In this document: one piece after another, positions 1 to 7,754 of the stretch
Position numbering within the stretch: position 1 is the first letter of the stretch
How the letters are laid out: each line of letters opens with the position of its first letter
Source of the DNA: Streptomyces albospinus
Lineage (GTDB): Bacteria > Actinomycetota > Actinomycetes > Streptomycetales > Streptomycetaceae
Reading direction: 5' to 3'
Assembly (NCBI RefSeq): GCF_014648695.1
Contig: NZ_BMRP01000030.1
Span: 1 to 64,000 of the forward strand
DNA length: 64,000 nt
Notes under the pieces: generated by a model
The model's input: only the letters and a program-made list of their open reading frames with translations
Database searches by the model: none
What the model was told of the DNA's origin: nothing
Position numbers and translations under genes: made by a program

Positions 1-263
1 GTTCGGCCGCCGGGCGCGGCGGTGGGCCGGCGCGGGCCCGCGGTGGCGCCGCCGGTACGCCCGGCGGTCCGGCGGGCGGCACCCGCCAGGGCGGCGCCGG
101 ACTCCACCGCAGCCGCGGCGGGGCGAAGGCCGCCGAAGCCGAAGCCCAGGGGAAGGGCAGGGGCGAGAAGGAGCGCACCGCCGGGCAGCGGCCGGACTAC
201 CTCGTCGAGGACGAGGAGCCCAGCACGCCGCAGCGCACGGTGGCGCCCCGCGTCATCGAGTAG
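1..263 (+). CDS. 3' end of an unidentified Gly/Ala-rich protein (5' end outside window)
   Basis: The reading frame enters the window already open (first full codon at base 3) and stops with TAG at 261-263. About 86 residues are visible: a low-complexity Gly/Ala/Arg tract, then an acidic tail (RPDYLVEDEEPSTPQRT) ending in VAPRVIE. From memory, tails of this kind (xRPxYLVEDEE...) close large PPE/WXG100-associated proteins of Streptomyces ESX loci, but nothing else here tests that. The low-complexity stretch is likely a disordered linker. The next gene starts about 100 bases downstream on the same strand. Function is not assigned. Confidence 0.5.
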   Translation, partial: SAAGRGGGPARARGGAAGTPGGPAGGTRQGGAGLHRSRGGAKAAEAEAQGKGRGEKERTAGQRPDYLVEDEEPSTPQRTVAPRVIE

Positions 264-365
264 CCCGCCGCCCGCCGGGCCGGCCCCCGCCGGCGGTCGG
301 CCCGGCGGGCGGCGGGGGATAAATCGGGAGACGGTACCCCGGCCGCCCTGCTAGCTTCCGCGTCC

Positions 366-869
366 ATGGACCCCGTCGGTGAAAAAGCGATACGCGCCTC
401 GTTCGTCAACTGCTCGAAGGGCGAGGCGAGCAGGATCAATCTCCCCGCACTGCCGGACGTCTCCTGGGGGGACCTGGACTTCCTGGGGTGGCGTGATCCG
501 GGTGCGCCGGACCGGAGTTATCTGGTCGCGCCGCGCGGCGAGGGACTGATCGGCGTGACGCTGCGGGTGCCGCAGGGCGTGCGGCGGACCTTCACCAAGA
601 CGACGGTGTGCTCGGTCTGCCTGACCGGGCACCCCGGTTCCGGGGTCAGCCTGCTCGCCGCCCGCCGCGCCGGTCCCGCGGGCCGCCAGGGCAACACCGT
701 GGGGACGTATCTCTGCGCCGACCTCGCCTGCTCCCTCTACGTCCGCGGGCGCAAGCAGTCCCAACTGGCCGGCCGGCACGAGGAGACGCTCCCGGTGGAG
801 GAGCGGATCGCCCGCGCGGTGCGGAACCTGGACGCCTTCCTGGACAAGGTCCTGGAGGGCGCGGCCTAG
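366..869 (+). CDS. FBP-type treble-clef zinc-finger protein (EF-G-binding C-terminal domain family)
   Basis: A 167-residue protein. Its second half carries paired cysteines, CSVC at residues 82-85 and CADLAC at 117-122, consistent with the treble-clef zinc site of the FBP C-terminal family. Fusidate-resistance FusB-type proteins bind EF-G through this fold. The N-terminal half (SFVNCSKGEASRINLP) is also typical of stand-alone actinobacterial members. The actinobacterial proteins are mostly uncharacterised, so a ribosome or EF-G rescue role is inference. The ATG at 366 has no clear Shine-Dalgarno sequence. A possible -10 (TAGCTT, 352-357) lies only 8 bases upstream, suggesting a very short or absent leader. 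It converges on the hydrolase gene across a 13-bp tandem repeat. Confidence 0.75.
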   Translation: MDPVGEKAIRASFVNCSKGEASRINLPALPDVSWGDLDFLGWRDPGAPDRSYLVAPRGEGLIGVTLRVPQGVRRTFTKTTVCSVCLTGHPGSGVSLLAARRAGPAGRQGNTVGTYLCADLACSLYVRGRKQSQLAGRHEETLPVEERIARAVRNLDAFLDKVLEGAA

Positions 870-886
870 GGCCGGGCGCACGGCCA

Positions 887-951
887 GACCCACCGCTCCG
901 ACCCACCGTTCCGACCCGCCGCTCCGGCCCACCGGCCCGATCCACCGCCGG
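887..951. repeat. Five tandem 13-bp repeats between convergent genes
   Basis: Units run GACCCACCGCTCC (887-899), GACCCACCGTTCC (900-912), GACCCGCCGCTCC (913-925), GGCCCACCGGCCC (926-938) and GATCCACCGCCGG (939-951). They fill most of the gap between the FBP gene and the hydrolase gene. No inverted arm makes it an obvious terminator; slipped-strand expansion is the simplest origin. Confidence 0.7.
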
Positions 952-966
952 GCCCCGGGCGCTCCT

Positions 967-1791
967 CTAGAGCCCGTGCTCCGCGAGGAAGTCAGTGACC
1001 AGCGCCAGCCACTCCTCGCCCCGTTCCACCATCGGCAGATGGCCGCTCGCGATCTCCGCGTACGCGGCTCCCGGTATCCGGTCCGCCAGGTGGCGGGAGT
1101 GGGAGGGGTGCAGCAGCGCGTCCCGGGTCGTGGCGATGACCAGGGTCGGGACCGCGATGCCCGGGAGGTCGGCGGTGGTGTCCACGGTCCCGACGAGGGC
1201 CGTCTGTTCGGCCGAGCCGCGCGGCGGCAGCGCCGGGTCCGGGTCCAGGACGGCCGCCAGCTCGGCCGGCGGCAGCGCGCTCAGGTACTCGGGCGCCAGC
1301 CCGCTGAGGGCGCGGGCCTGGGCGAAGCCGGCGTAGTCGCCCCGGTCCAGGAGGCGCAGCCACAGGTCCAGCCAGATCCGCGCCCGGGCGTCCGGCTTCG
1401 CCAGGCCGGCGGTCAGGACGAGGCCGCGCACCCGCTCGGGGTGGCGCGCGGCGGCCCGTACGGAGACCGCCGTGCCCAGGGAGAAGCCGATCAGGGTGAA
1501 GGTCTCCAAGCCCGCCGCGGTGGCCTGTCCGACCACCGCGTCGGCCAGCGCGTCCAGCTCCAACGGGCCGGTGGCGCGCGGGGTTTCGCCGGACCCGGGG
1601 TAGTCGGGGGCCACCACGCGGTGGCCGGAGGCGGTGAGTGCGGGGATCAGGGTGCCGTAGTTGTTGTGGACGCTGCCGGTCGCGCCGTGGGCGAGCAGTA
1701 CGCCGGGGCCGGCGGCCGGGCCCGCGACGGTCGTGGCGAGCGGCGGAAGGGGGGCGGGGGCGGCACCGTGCGGTGCGGGAATCTGCGTCAT
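967..1791 (-). CDS. Alpha/beta-fold hydrolase
   Basis: A 274-residue cytoplasmic alpha/beta hydrolase. The oxyanion/HG region (LLAHGATGS), the nucleophile elbow GFSLG, an acid near TTRDALLHP and the catalytic His in ASGHLPMVERG appear in the expected order. The substrate cannot be read from sequence. I place the start at ATG 1791 because residues upstream in the same frame are not hydrolase-like. Its promoter region faces the MerR-family gene and contains a MerR-like element (1803-1830) with -35 TTGACC pointing toward this gene, so control by that regulator is likely. The promoter-to-ATG distance is very short, suggesting a leaderless or nearly leaderless transcript. Confidence 0.85.
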   Translation of the reverse strand: MTQIPAPHGAAPAPLPPLATTVAGPAAGPGVLLAHGATGSVHNNYGTLIPALTASGHRVVAPDYPGSGETPRATGPLELDALADAVVGQATAAGLETFTLIGFSLGTAVSVRAAARHPERVRGLVLTAGLAKPDARARIWLDLWLRLLDRGDYAGFAQARALSGLAPEYLSALPPAELAAVLDPDPALPPRGSAEQTALVGTVDTTADLPGIAVPTLVIATTRDALLHPSHSRHLADRIPGAAYAEIASGHLPMVERGEEWLALVTDFLAEHGL

Positions 1792-1802
1792 GGGAAAGAG
1801 GT

Positions 1803-1830
1803 TGCAGCCTGACACCGGTGTGAAGGTCAA
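1803..1830 (-). promoter_or_regulatory. MerR-type operator/promoter between hydrolase and MerR genes
   Basis: On the minus strand a TTGACC -35 (bases 1825-1830) is followed by an inverted repeat centred on ACACCGGTGT (1812-1821) and a poor -10 near GCAACC. The -35 to -10 spacing reads as about 18-19 bp, longer than the usual 17, which is the hallmark of MerR-controlled promoters. The palindrome sits exactly in the spacer. Direction is toward the hydrolase. Confidence 0.6.
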
Positions 1831-1883
1831 GCCGGCGGCGGCAGCAGGTCCCGCCGGCGCGAGCAGCAGGGGGAGACGACGGC

Positions 1884-2291
1884 ATGGAGGATCGGATGCA
1901 TATCGGGGAGCTGGCGCGCCGCACCGGCGCCAGCACCCGCTCACTGCGCTACTACGAGCAGCGCGGGCTACTGTGCGCCCGCCGCGACCCGAACGGCTAC
2001 CGCAGCTACGACGCCGAGTCGGTCGAGACCGTCGCCCGGATCCGCGAACTGCTCGCCACGGGGCTGAACACCGACACCATCCGCGCGCTGCTGCCCTGCG
2101 CCCAGGGCGGACCCGGGCTCACCCCGTGTGCGTTCTCGTCTGGCGTGGTGGAGCAGCAGATGGCCCAACTCGACGCGGAGATAGCCCAGTTGCGGGAGCG
2201 CCGGGCGGCGCTGGGCGCGTATGCAGAGATCATGCGGGAACGGCGCGTCCAGGACCGGGCGTTGGCCGCGATGGCGCTACGGTCGGCCTGA
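1884..2291 (+). CDS. MerR-family transcriptional regulator
   Basis: A 135-residue MerR-family protein. The winged helix-turn-helix is at the N terminus (HIGELARRTGASTRSLRYYE, residues 6-25), followed by a second DNA-contact segment (RDPNGYRSY) and a C-terminal dimerisation helix (QMAQLDAEIAQLRERRAAL). The ligand region carries a Cys pair (LPCAQGGPGLTPC), common in short actinobacterial MerR proteins; whether it binds metal or senses thiols is unknown. ATG 1896 has GGAGG at good spacing, but that motif lies inside the first codons of ATG 1884, so either start is possible. The divergent hydrolase promoter has MerR geometry, making it the probable target. Confidence 0.85.
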   Translation: MEDRMHIGELARRTGASTRSLRYYEQRGLLCARRDPNGYRSYDAESVETVARIRELLATGLNTDTIRALLPCAQGGPGLTPCAFSSGVVEQQMAQLDAEIAQLRERRAALGAYAEIMRERRVQDRALAAMALRSA

Positions 2292-2374
2292 GCGGCCCGG
2301 CGCACCGGACACCCGGCACCGGAGCCGCCGGCACGGCGCGCACAGCGCGATCATCGGGAGCAACGGGGGACGGC

Positions 2375-3196
2375 GTGCTGAGAGTGCATTTCACCGCGCG
2401 GGATCTGGCCTGCACGCGACTGGCCGACGGGGCGGATCCGCTCTGGGAAACGGTGCTGAGCCTGCACGCGCTGCGCGACCCCCGGGCCCGCAGCGACCCG
2501 GCGCTCACGGCCTGGCGCCGGCACGCCGTACGGCACGGGCCGGGCCCGCTGCGCACCGTCCTGCCGCTGGTGCCGCAGCACGGCTACTTCCCGGACTTCC
2601 TCACCCCGTTCGCGGCCCTGCACGGCGTGGAACCCGGCCTGGAGGCGGTGATGAGCACCCCGCGCCGGCGGCTGCGCGCGGAGCTGGCGCTGCTGGCCGA
2701 GCGGCACGGGCAGCCGCTGCCGCCGTGGGTCCGCGAGATCGCCGACGGCGAGCCGCCCGCGCTGCGCCGGCTGGCCCGCGGGCTGCGTACGTACCACCAT
2801 CTCGCCATCGCGCCCGGCTGGCCGCGGATCGCCCAACAGGTCGGCGCGGACCGGGCGTTGCGCCGGCACGCGCTCGGCGAGGCGGGCGCGGAGGCGATGC
2901 TGCGCACCTTCGGCCCGACGATGCGCTGGCAGCGGCCCGTCCTGGAGGTCGCCTATCCCGTCGACCGGGAACTCCACCTCGCGGGGCGGGGGCTGGTCTT
3001 CGTCCCCTCGTACTTCTGCCGGGGCGATCCGGTGGCGCTGGCGGACGGGGAGCTGCCGCCGGTGCTGGTGTATCCGGCGGCGGCGCCGCAACGCCCGGCG
3101 TACGGCGAAGGGCCCCGCTTCCGTGCGTACGGAAGCGGGGCCCTCGATGGCCGGGTGGCCCCGGGAGGGGCCGGTCGGCTCAGAAGCGCCGGGTGA
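2375..3196 (+). CDS. DUF5937/ArsR-type regulator truncated before its C-terminal HTH (probably decayed)
   Basis: The GTG at 2375 follows GGGGA and begins LRVHFTARDLACTRLADGAD, the signature of a Streptomyces family with an N-terminal DUF5937 region and a C-terminal ArsR-like winged helix. The conserved part runs through TMRWQRPVLEVAYPVDRELH and FVPSYFCRGDP to VLVYPA (about residue 234). Full-length relatives then continue into LLGRTRAAVL and the HTH. Here the frame instead enters the perfect hairpin at 3110-3143 and stops at 3196, overlapping the sdhB 3' end by 17 bases. The DNA-binding domain is therefore missing. It may be translated as a 273-residue remnant, but a regulator function is unlikely. 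Confidence 0.65.
   Translation: MLRVHFTARDLACTRLADGADPLWETVLSLHALRDPRARSDPALTAWRRHAVRHGPGPLRTVLPLVPQHGYFPDFLTPFAALHGVEPGLEAVMSTPRRRLRAELALLAERHGQPLPPWVREIADGEPPALRRLARGLRTYHHLAIAPGWPRIAQQVGADRALRRHALGEAGAEAMLRTFGPTMRWQRPVLEVAYPVDRELHLAGRGLVFVPSYFCRGDPVALADGELPPVLVYPAAAPQRPAYGEGPRFRAYGSGALDGRVAPGGAGRLRSAG
3110..3143. terminator. Strong bidirectional terminator hairpin at the end of the sdh operon
   Basis: Perfect 15-bp arms (GGGCCCCGCTTCCGT, 3110-3124, and its complement, 3129-3143) flank a 4-base loop (gcgt). It lies 37 bases beyond the sdhB stop on the minus strand and inside the decayed regulator frame on the plus strand. There is no T-tract, as usual in Streptomyces. Confidence 0.85.
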
Positions 3197-3953
3197 TCAG
3201 CGCCCGCTTGACCTCCTGGATTGCCTTCGTGACCTCGATACCGCGCGGGCAGGCGTCCGTGCAGTTGAAGGTCGTACGGCAGCGCCAGACGCCGTCCTTG
3301 TCGTTGAGGATTTCGAGCCGCTGCTCGCCGCCCTCGTCGCGCGAGTCGAAGATGAAGCGGTGCGCGTTGACGATCGCCGCCGGGCCGAAGTACTGGCCGT
3401 CGTTCCAGAACACGGGGCACGACGTGGTGCAGGCCGCGCACAGGATGCACTTGGTGGTGTCGTCGAAGCGCTCGCGGTCCTCGGCGGACTGGCGGCGCTC
3501 GCGGGTCGGCTCGTTGCCGGTCGTGATCAGGAAGGGCATCACGTCCCGGTACGCCTGGAAGAAGGGCTCCATGTCGACGACAAGGTCCTTCAGCACCGTC
3601 AGGCCCTTGATGGCCTCGACGGTGATCGGCTTCTCGGGGTTGATGTCCTTGATCAGCGTCTTGCAGGCCAGGCGGTTGCGGCCGTTGATGCGCATGGCGT
3701 CGGAGCCGCAGATGCCGTGGGCGCAGGAGCGCCGGAAGGTCAGCGAACCGTCCTGGTCCCACTTGATCTTGTGGAGGGCGTCCAGGACGCGCTCCTTGGG
3801 ATCGATCTCCAGCTGGAAGTCCTGCCAGCTGGCGTCCTCCGCGACCTCCGGGTTGAACCGGCGGATCCGGAAGGTGACGCTGATCAGGTGCGACGCGTCG
3901 TTCTCGGCCGCGTCCAGCGCCGCGGAGTGCTTGTCGAGAGTCGGGGTGCTCAT
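3180..3953 (-). CDS. sdhB: Succinate dehydrogenase iron-sulfur subunit
   Basis: The 257-residue iron-sulfur subunit of complex II passes electrons from SdhA flavin to the quinone site. The 2Fe-2S site is formed by C77, C82 and C97, with Asp in the SDAM segment (residue 85) as in many bacterial SdhB. The remaining clusters use CILCAACTTSCP (C169, C172, C175, C179) and CRTTFNCTDACP (C225, C231, C235). Length and motif order are normal. Its ATG shares a base with the sdhA stop (TGATG), so translation is probably coupled. It is the last gene of sdhCDAB, followed by the hairpin at 3110-3143. Confidence 0.97.
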   Translation of the reverse strand: MSTPTLDKHSAALDAAENDASHLISVTFRIRRFNPEVAEDASWQDFQLEIDPKERVLDALHKIKWDQDGSLTFRRSCAHGICGSDAMRINGRNRLACKTLIKDINPEKPITVEAIKGLTVLKDLVVDMEPFFQAYRDVMPFLITTGNEPTRERRQSAEDRERFDDTTKCILCAACTTSCPVFWNDGQYFGPAAIVNAHRFIFDSRDEGGEQRLEILNDKDGVWRCRTTFNCTDACPRGIEVTKAIQEVKRALITRRF

Positions 3954-5707
3954 CAGTACTTACGCTCCATCGGCTGGTAGCGGGTCTGCACGACCGGCTT
4001 GTAGTCGAGGCGGATCGACTCGGAGCCGTCTGCGCCCACCTCGCGGTACGCCATGGTGTGCCGCATGAAGTTGACGTCGTCGCGGTTGGGGTAGTCCTCG
4101 CGGTAGTGGCCGCCGCGGGACTCCTTGCGGGCCAGGGCGGACACCGCCATGACCTCGGCCAGGTCGAGCAGGTTGCCCAGCTCGACGGCCTCCAGCAGGT
4201 CGGTGTTGAACCGCTTGCCCTTGTCCTGGATCGCCACGTTCCGGTAGCGCTCGCGCAGCTCGGCGATCTTCTCGACCGCGGTCTTGATCGTCTGCTCGGT
4301 GCGGAACACCATCACGTTGGCGTCCATGCACTCCTGGAGCTCCTTGCGCAGCTCCGCCACCCGCTCGTTGCCGGTGGAGTTCCGCAGCCGCTCCACCTGG
4401 TCGGCGACGAGCTTCGCCGGGTCCTCGGGCAGCTCCACGAAGTCGGCGGTGGCCGAGTACTCCGCGGCGGCGATGCCGGCCCGGCGGCCGAAGACGTTGA
4501 TGTCCAGGAGGGAGTTGGTGCCCAGGCGGTTGGCGCCGTGGACGGAGACGCAGGCGACCTCGCCGGCGGCGTACAGGCCCGGGACGACGGTGGTGTTGTC
4601 GGCCAGCACCTCGCCCTCGACGTTGGTCGGGATGCCGCCCATGGCGTAGTGCGCGGTCGGCTGGATCGGGATCGGGTCCGTGTAGGGCTCGATACCGAGG
4701 TACGTGCGCGCGAACTCGGTGATGTCCGGGAGCTTGGCGTCCAGCTGCTCCGGCGGCAGGTGCGTCAGGTCCAGGTAGACGTGGTCGCCGTCGGGACCGC
4801 AGCCGCGGCCCTCGCGGATCTCCGTGTAGATGGAGCGCGAGACGACGTCACGCGAGGCGAGGTCCTTCATGACGGGCGCGTACTTCTCCATGAAGCGCTC
4901 GCCGTCCTTGTTGCGGAGGATGCCGCCCTCACCGCGCGCACCCTCGGTCAGGAGGATGCCCATGCGCCAGATGCCCGTCGGGTGGAACTGGAAGAACTCC
5001 ATGTCCTCCAGGGGCAGGCCGCGGCGGTACGCGGCGGCCTGGCCGTCACCGGTCAGGGTGTGCGCGTTGGAGGTCACCTTGAAGAACTTGCCGGTGCCGC
5101 CGGACGCGAAGATGATCGCCTTCGCCTGGAAGACGTGGATCTCGCCGGTCGCCAGCTCGTACGCGACGACGCCCGCGGACTTCTTGACGCCGTCGACGTC
5201 CTGGAGCAGCAGGTCGAGCACGTAGAACTCGTTGAAGAACTCCACGCCCTCCTTGACGCAGTTCTGGTACAGCGTCTGGAGGATCATGTGGCCGGTGCGG
5301 TCCGAGGCGTAGCAGGACCGGCGGACCGGGGCCTCACCGTGGTTGCGGGAGTGGCCGCCGAAGCGGCGCTGGTCGATCGTGCCGTCCGGGGTGCGGTTGA
5401 ACGGCAGGCCCATCTTCTCCAGGTCGAGGACCGAGTCGATGGCCTCCTTCGCGAGGATCTCGGCGGCGTCCTGGTCGACCAGGTAGTCGCCGCCCTTGAT
5501 CGTGTCGAAGGTGTGCCACTCCCAGTTGTCCTCCTCGACGTTCGCGAGGGCGGCGGCCATGCCGCCCTGGGCGGCGCCGGTGTGGGAGCGGGTCGGGTAG
5601 AGCTTCGTCAGCACGGCGGTGCGGCTGCGCTTGGTCGACTCGATGGCCGCGCGCATGCCCGCGCCGCCGGCGCCGACGATGACGGTGTCGTACTTGTGGA
5701 TCTTCAT
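3953..5707 (-). CDS. sdhA: Succinate dehydrogenase flavoprotein subunit
   Basis: The 584-residue flavoprotein oxidises succinate to fumarate on the cytoplasmic face of complex II. Visible features are the N-terminal Rossmann motif VIVGAGGAGMRAA, the covalent-FAD histidine in TRSHTGAAQGG (H42), the substrate segment FGGHSRNHGEAPVRRSCY, HYAMGGIPTN and NRLGTNSLLD. The length matches the family. ATG 5707 is preceded by GAGGT. The gene sits 33 bases after sdhD and overlaps sdhB by one base. It belongs to the tricarboxylic acid cycle and respiratory chain. Confidence 0.97.
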   Translation of the reverse strand: MKIHKYDTVIVGAGGAGMRAAIESTKRSRTAVLTKLYPTRSHTGAAQGGMAAALANVEEDNWEWHTFDTIKGGDYLVDQDAAEILAKEAIDSVLDLEKMGLPFNRTPDGTIDQRRFGGHSRNHGEAPVRRSCYASDRTGHMILQTLYQNCVKEGVEFFNEFYVLDLLLQDVDGVKKSAGVVAYELATGEIHVFQAKAIIFASGGTGKFFKVTSNAHTLTGDGQAAAYRRGLPLEDMEFFQFHPTGIWRMGILLTEGARGEGGILRNKDGERFMEKYAPVMKDLASRDVVSRSIYTEIREGRGCGPDGDHVYLDLTHLPPEQLDAKLPDITEFARTYLGIEPYTDPIPIQPTAHYAMGGIPTNVEGEVLADNTTVVPGLYAAGEVACVSVHGANRLGTNSLLDINVFGRRAGIAAAEYSATADFVELPEDPAKLVADQVERLRNSTGNERVAELRKELQECMDANVMVFRTEQTIKTAVEKIAELRERYRNVAIQDKGKRFNTDLLEAVELGNLLDLAEVMAVSALARKESRGGHYREDYPNRDDVNFMRHTMAYREVGADGSESIRLDYKPVVQTRYQPMERKY

Positions 5708-5740
5708 TGATTGGTACCTCGGTCCCTCGTGGCCCGGCGC

Positions 5741-6229
5741 CTAGCGGATGTTCGGGTCGAAGGTGAAGATCACCAGCGTGCCCAGAAGGACGGTGAACAC
5801 CGTGGCGGTGTAGAGCAGCATCTTCAGCCAGAAGCGGGTGTTGTCCCGCTGCGCGTAGTCGTTGATGACGGTGCGCAGGCCGTTCGCGCCGTGCAGCATG
5901 GCGAGCCAGAGCATGCACAGGTCCCAGGCCTGCCAGAACGGCGAGGCCCAGCGGCCGGCCACGAAGGCGAAGCCGATCTTGGAGACGCCGCCGTCGAGCA
6001 TCAGCTGGATCAGCAGGTGGCCGAGGACGAGGACGACGAGCACGATGCCGGACAGCCGCATGAACAGCCAGCCGTACAGCTCGAAGTTGGTGCGGGTCGA
6101 CTTCGGGGTCTTGCCGGTGCGCTTGCGCGGCGGCTCGATGACCGGTGCGGGGTTGTCCACGTCGTAGAGCGGGACGCCGTCGGACGCGCCCGCCGCGGTG
6201 GCACCTGCGGTGGTGGAATCAGCAGACAT
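5741..6229 (-). CDS. sdhD: Succinate dehydrogenase hydrophobic membrane anchor subunit
   Basis: A 162-residue membrane anchor. A charged N-terminal segment of about 50 residues (rich in Ala, Thr, Pro) precedes three hydrophobic helices (around LFMRLSGIVLVVLVLGHLL, FWQAWDLCMLWLAML and LLYTATVFTVLLGTLVIF). The HGANGLRTVINDY segment carries the conserved His/Arg expected near the quinone and haem site. It starts six bases after the sdhC stop, so the genes are co-transcribed. Anchor subunits diverge strongly; the operon position secures the call. Confidence 0.92.
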   Translation of the reverse strand: MSADSTTAGATAAGASDGVPLYDVDNPAPVIEPPRKRTGKTPKSTRTNFELYGWLFMRLSGIVLVVLVLGHLLIQLMLDGGVSKIGFAFVAGRWASPFWQAWDLCMLWLAMLHGANGLRTVINDYAQRDNTRFWLKMLLYTATVFTVLLGTLVIFTFDPNIR

Positions 6230-6235
6230 CTCGCG

Positions 6236-6616
6236 TCAGCTCCCGAACAGCGTGCGCAGCGTGTGCTGGAGCACGGGGTAGAAGGCACCGGCCATCAGCA
6301 CGACCCAGACACCGACAACGGTCCACAACAGCTGCTTCTGGTACTTCGGGCCCTTGGACCAGAAGTCCACCGCGATGACCCGGAGGCCGTTGAGCGCGTG
6401 GAAGAGGATGGCGGCCACCAGGCCGTACTCCATCACGTTGACGATGGGCGTCTTGTATGTCGCAACGACGTTGTCGTACGCCTCGGGAGAGACGCGCACG
6501 AGAGCGGTGTCGAGGACGTGGACGAACAGGAAGAAGAAAATGAGGACGCCGGTGACTCGGTGAGCCACCCAGGACCACATGCCTTCCCGGCCGCGGTACA
6601 GCGTTCCAGCCGGCAC
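6236..6616 (-). CDS. sdhC: Succinate dehydrogenase cytochrome b556 subunit
   Basis: A 126-residue cytochrome b subunit with three membrane helices. SWVAHRVTGVLIFFFLFVH supplies the conserved Ser/Arg quinone-site residues of the first helix, and LFHALNGLRVIAVDFW the haem-ligand His of the second. Start is GTG 6616, with GGAGG at suitable distance upstream and the typical MPAGTLYRGREGMW beginning. It is the first gene of sdhCDAB. Upstream (6617-6798) lies the probable promoter region with an inverted repeat at 6748-6781. Confidence 0.93.
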   Translation of the reverse strand: MPAGTLYRGREGMWSWVAHRVTGVLIFFFLFVHVLDTALVRVSPEAYDNVVATYKTPIVNVMEYGLVAAILFHALNGLRVIAVDFWSKGPKYQKQLLWTVVGVWVVLMAGAFYPVLQHTLRTLFGS

Positions 6617-6747
6617 GGAAGAACCCTCCGGGAGCGGGGACTAGGGCCGCGCCGGCTTCTCTGTCGGTCGGGCCCGGCCGGGTACGGTCCACCGGCCGCT
6701 CGTCATCGTATCGACGAGCTGTCGGTTCCTCGCGCGGGGGTCCTTAG

Positions 6748-6781
6748 GTGTGATCAAACAGGCACCAACGGGCTATCACAC
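6748..6781 (-). promoter_or_regulatory. Inverted repeat upstream of sdhCDAB (candidate operator)
   Basis: GTGTGAT (6748-6754) and ATCACAC (6775-6781) are exact complements separated by 20 bases, about 130-165 bases upstream of the sdhC start. The region between the upstream gene and sdhC is otherwise unstructured, so this is the best visible candidate for a site controlling respiratory gene expression. The spacing does not fit the compact Rex consensus; the binding protein is unknown. Confidence 0.35.
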
Positions 6782-6798
6782 AAGCACGAAGCGGGACG

Positions 6799-7356
6799 TC
6801 AGGGACAGGTGGCCGCAAGTCGCGCCAGTCGGCCGCGGGCCAGTCGCCGCAATTCGTCCGCGGTGACCGACCGCTCCTGGTCCGGTGCGTTGCCCAGCCG
6901 GGTGCGGAGGGCGTACAGCGTCCGGTCCAGCAGCTCCTCGTCGCGGTAGCCGTCCAGGCAGAGCGTGAAGACATGGCGGAAGCGGCGCTCGTACTCGGCG
7001 TGCGCGGCCCGCAGCGCGGTGGCGGCGGCGCGGGTGCCGGGGCCGCGGGCAGCCGTCGGGAGCGGGGCGGCGGACTCCCGCGCGAGGGCCCCGGCCACCT
7101 CGGTCGGGGTGAGGTCGTAGCTGGCCTCGTCGCAGGCGGCCAGCAGGGATCCGGGGTCCGGGTAGGGGCGGTGCGCGGCGACCCGCTCGGCCCAGCGGCG
7201 GCTGCCGCAGCAGGCCAGCAGGGCGGCCACCGCAGCGTCGTGGGAGAGGGCGTTGAAGCGGTCGAGACCGCGCGGCGGGGGGTGTGCCGATGGCGGCGCG
7301 ATCCGGCTCTGCCAAGGTATGCCGCACCTCTGGACGTGCGGGTGAGGCCGCGTCAT
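6799..7356 (-). CDS. 2-oxo-4-hydroxy-4-carboxy-5-ureidoimidazoline (OHCU) decarboxylase-like protein
   Basis: The core LDRFNALSHDAAVAALLACCGSRRWAERV followed by AHRPYPDPGSLLAACDEASYDLTP is the pattern of actinobacterial UraD-type OHCU decarboxylases, which convert OHCU to S-allantoin in uric acid breakdown; the His of AHRPYP is the likely catalytic one. The helical C-terminal half (RRFRHVFTLCLDGY) is also typical. The first ATG giving a sensible length is 7356 (185 residues), with no good ribosome site; about 30 N-terminal residues are not family-like, so the true start may be nearer 7290. No other purine-catabolism gene is adjacent. Confidence 0.8.
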   Translation of the reverse strand: MTRPHPHVQRCGIPWQSRIAPPSAHPPPRGLDRFNALSHDAAVAALLACCGSRRWAERVAAHRPYPDPGSLLAACDEASYDLTPTEVAGALARESAAPLPTAARGPGTRAAATALRAAHAEYERRFRHVFTLCLDGYRDEELLDRTLYALRTRLGNAPDQERSVTADELRRLARGRLARLAATCP

Positions 7357-7754
7357 CGGGCGGGCGGCCGGGGTGTCGCCGGACAGCGTGGGCTCCTCGG
7401 ACGGATGAGATCGGATGCGAAGGGGTCTGTTCGACGGGTGCGGGGCGGGCGGCTGACGGAAGCTGGAGGGGCGCTTGAGCGGAGTTGAGCGAAATCGGAT
7501 GAAAAGCCTGATGCGTACGGAAGCGGAGGCGGGTGCGGTGATGCGGCGGACGATGCGGCACCAGGCGGATTTCCGGCGGTCCAGCGGCCCCCGTGAAGGG
7601 GTGAGCGACGGTGACCCCACGCTAACGACGCTTGTCGGCCACTGTCCGATGGATGCGCGATTTTCACCCGGATGAGAGAGCTTTTGCGCGCACGGTGGAC
7701 GACCCGTTCTGCGCTCCTGGCAATGCCTTCGCCCCGAAAAGTGAGGATTGCACG
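7357..7754. other. 398-bp divergent intergenic region
   Basis: This gap lies between the divergent OHCU decarboxylase and GH20 genes. I see short open frames, none with codon bias or a family match, and one small inverted pair (GGGGT...ACCCC near 7598-7620). A ribosome site (GAGGA) for the GH20 gene lies at its right edge. It must hold the promoters of both genes, but no consensus promoter stands out. Confidence 0.5.

Noticed and set aside
1661..2374. N-terminal extension of the DUF5937-type gene, and antisense frames over merR
   Set aside because: The in-frame upstream sequence overlaps merR out of frame and is Arg/Pro-rich; the conserved protein begins at GTG 2375 with a ribosome site.
4058..5710. 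550-codon open frame on the plus strand opposite sdhA
   Set aside because: It is the antisense shadow of sdhA: Val/Leu/Arg-rich low-information sequence, no ribosome site and no family motifs. Long antisense frames are expected at this GC content.
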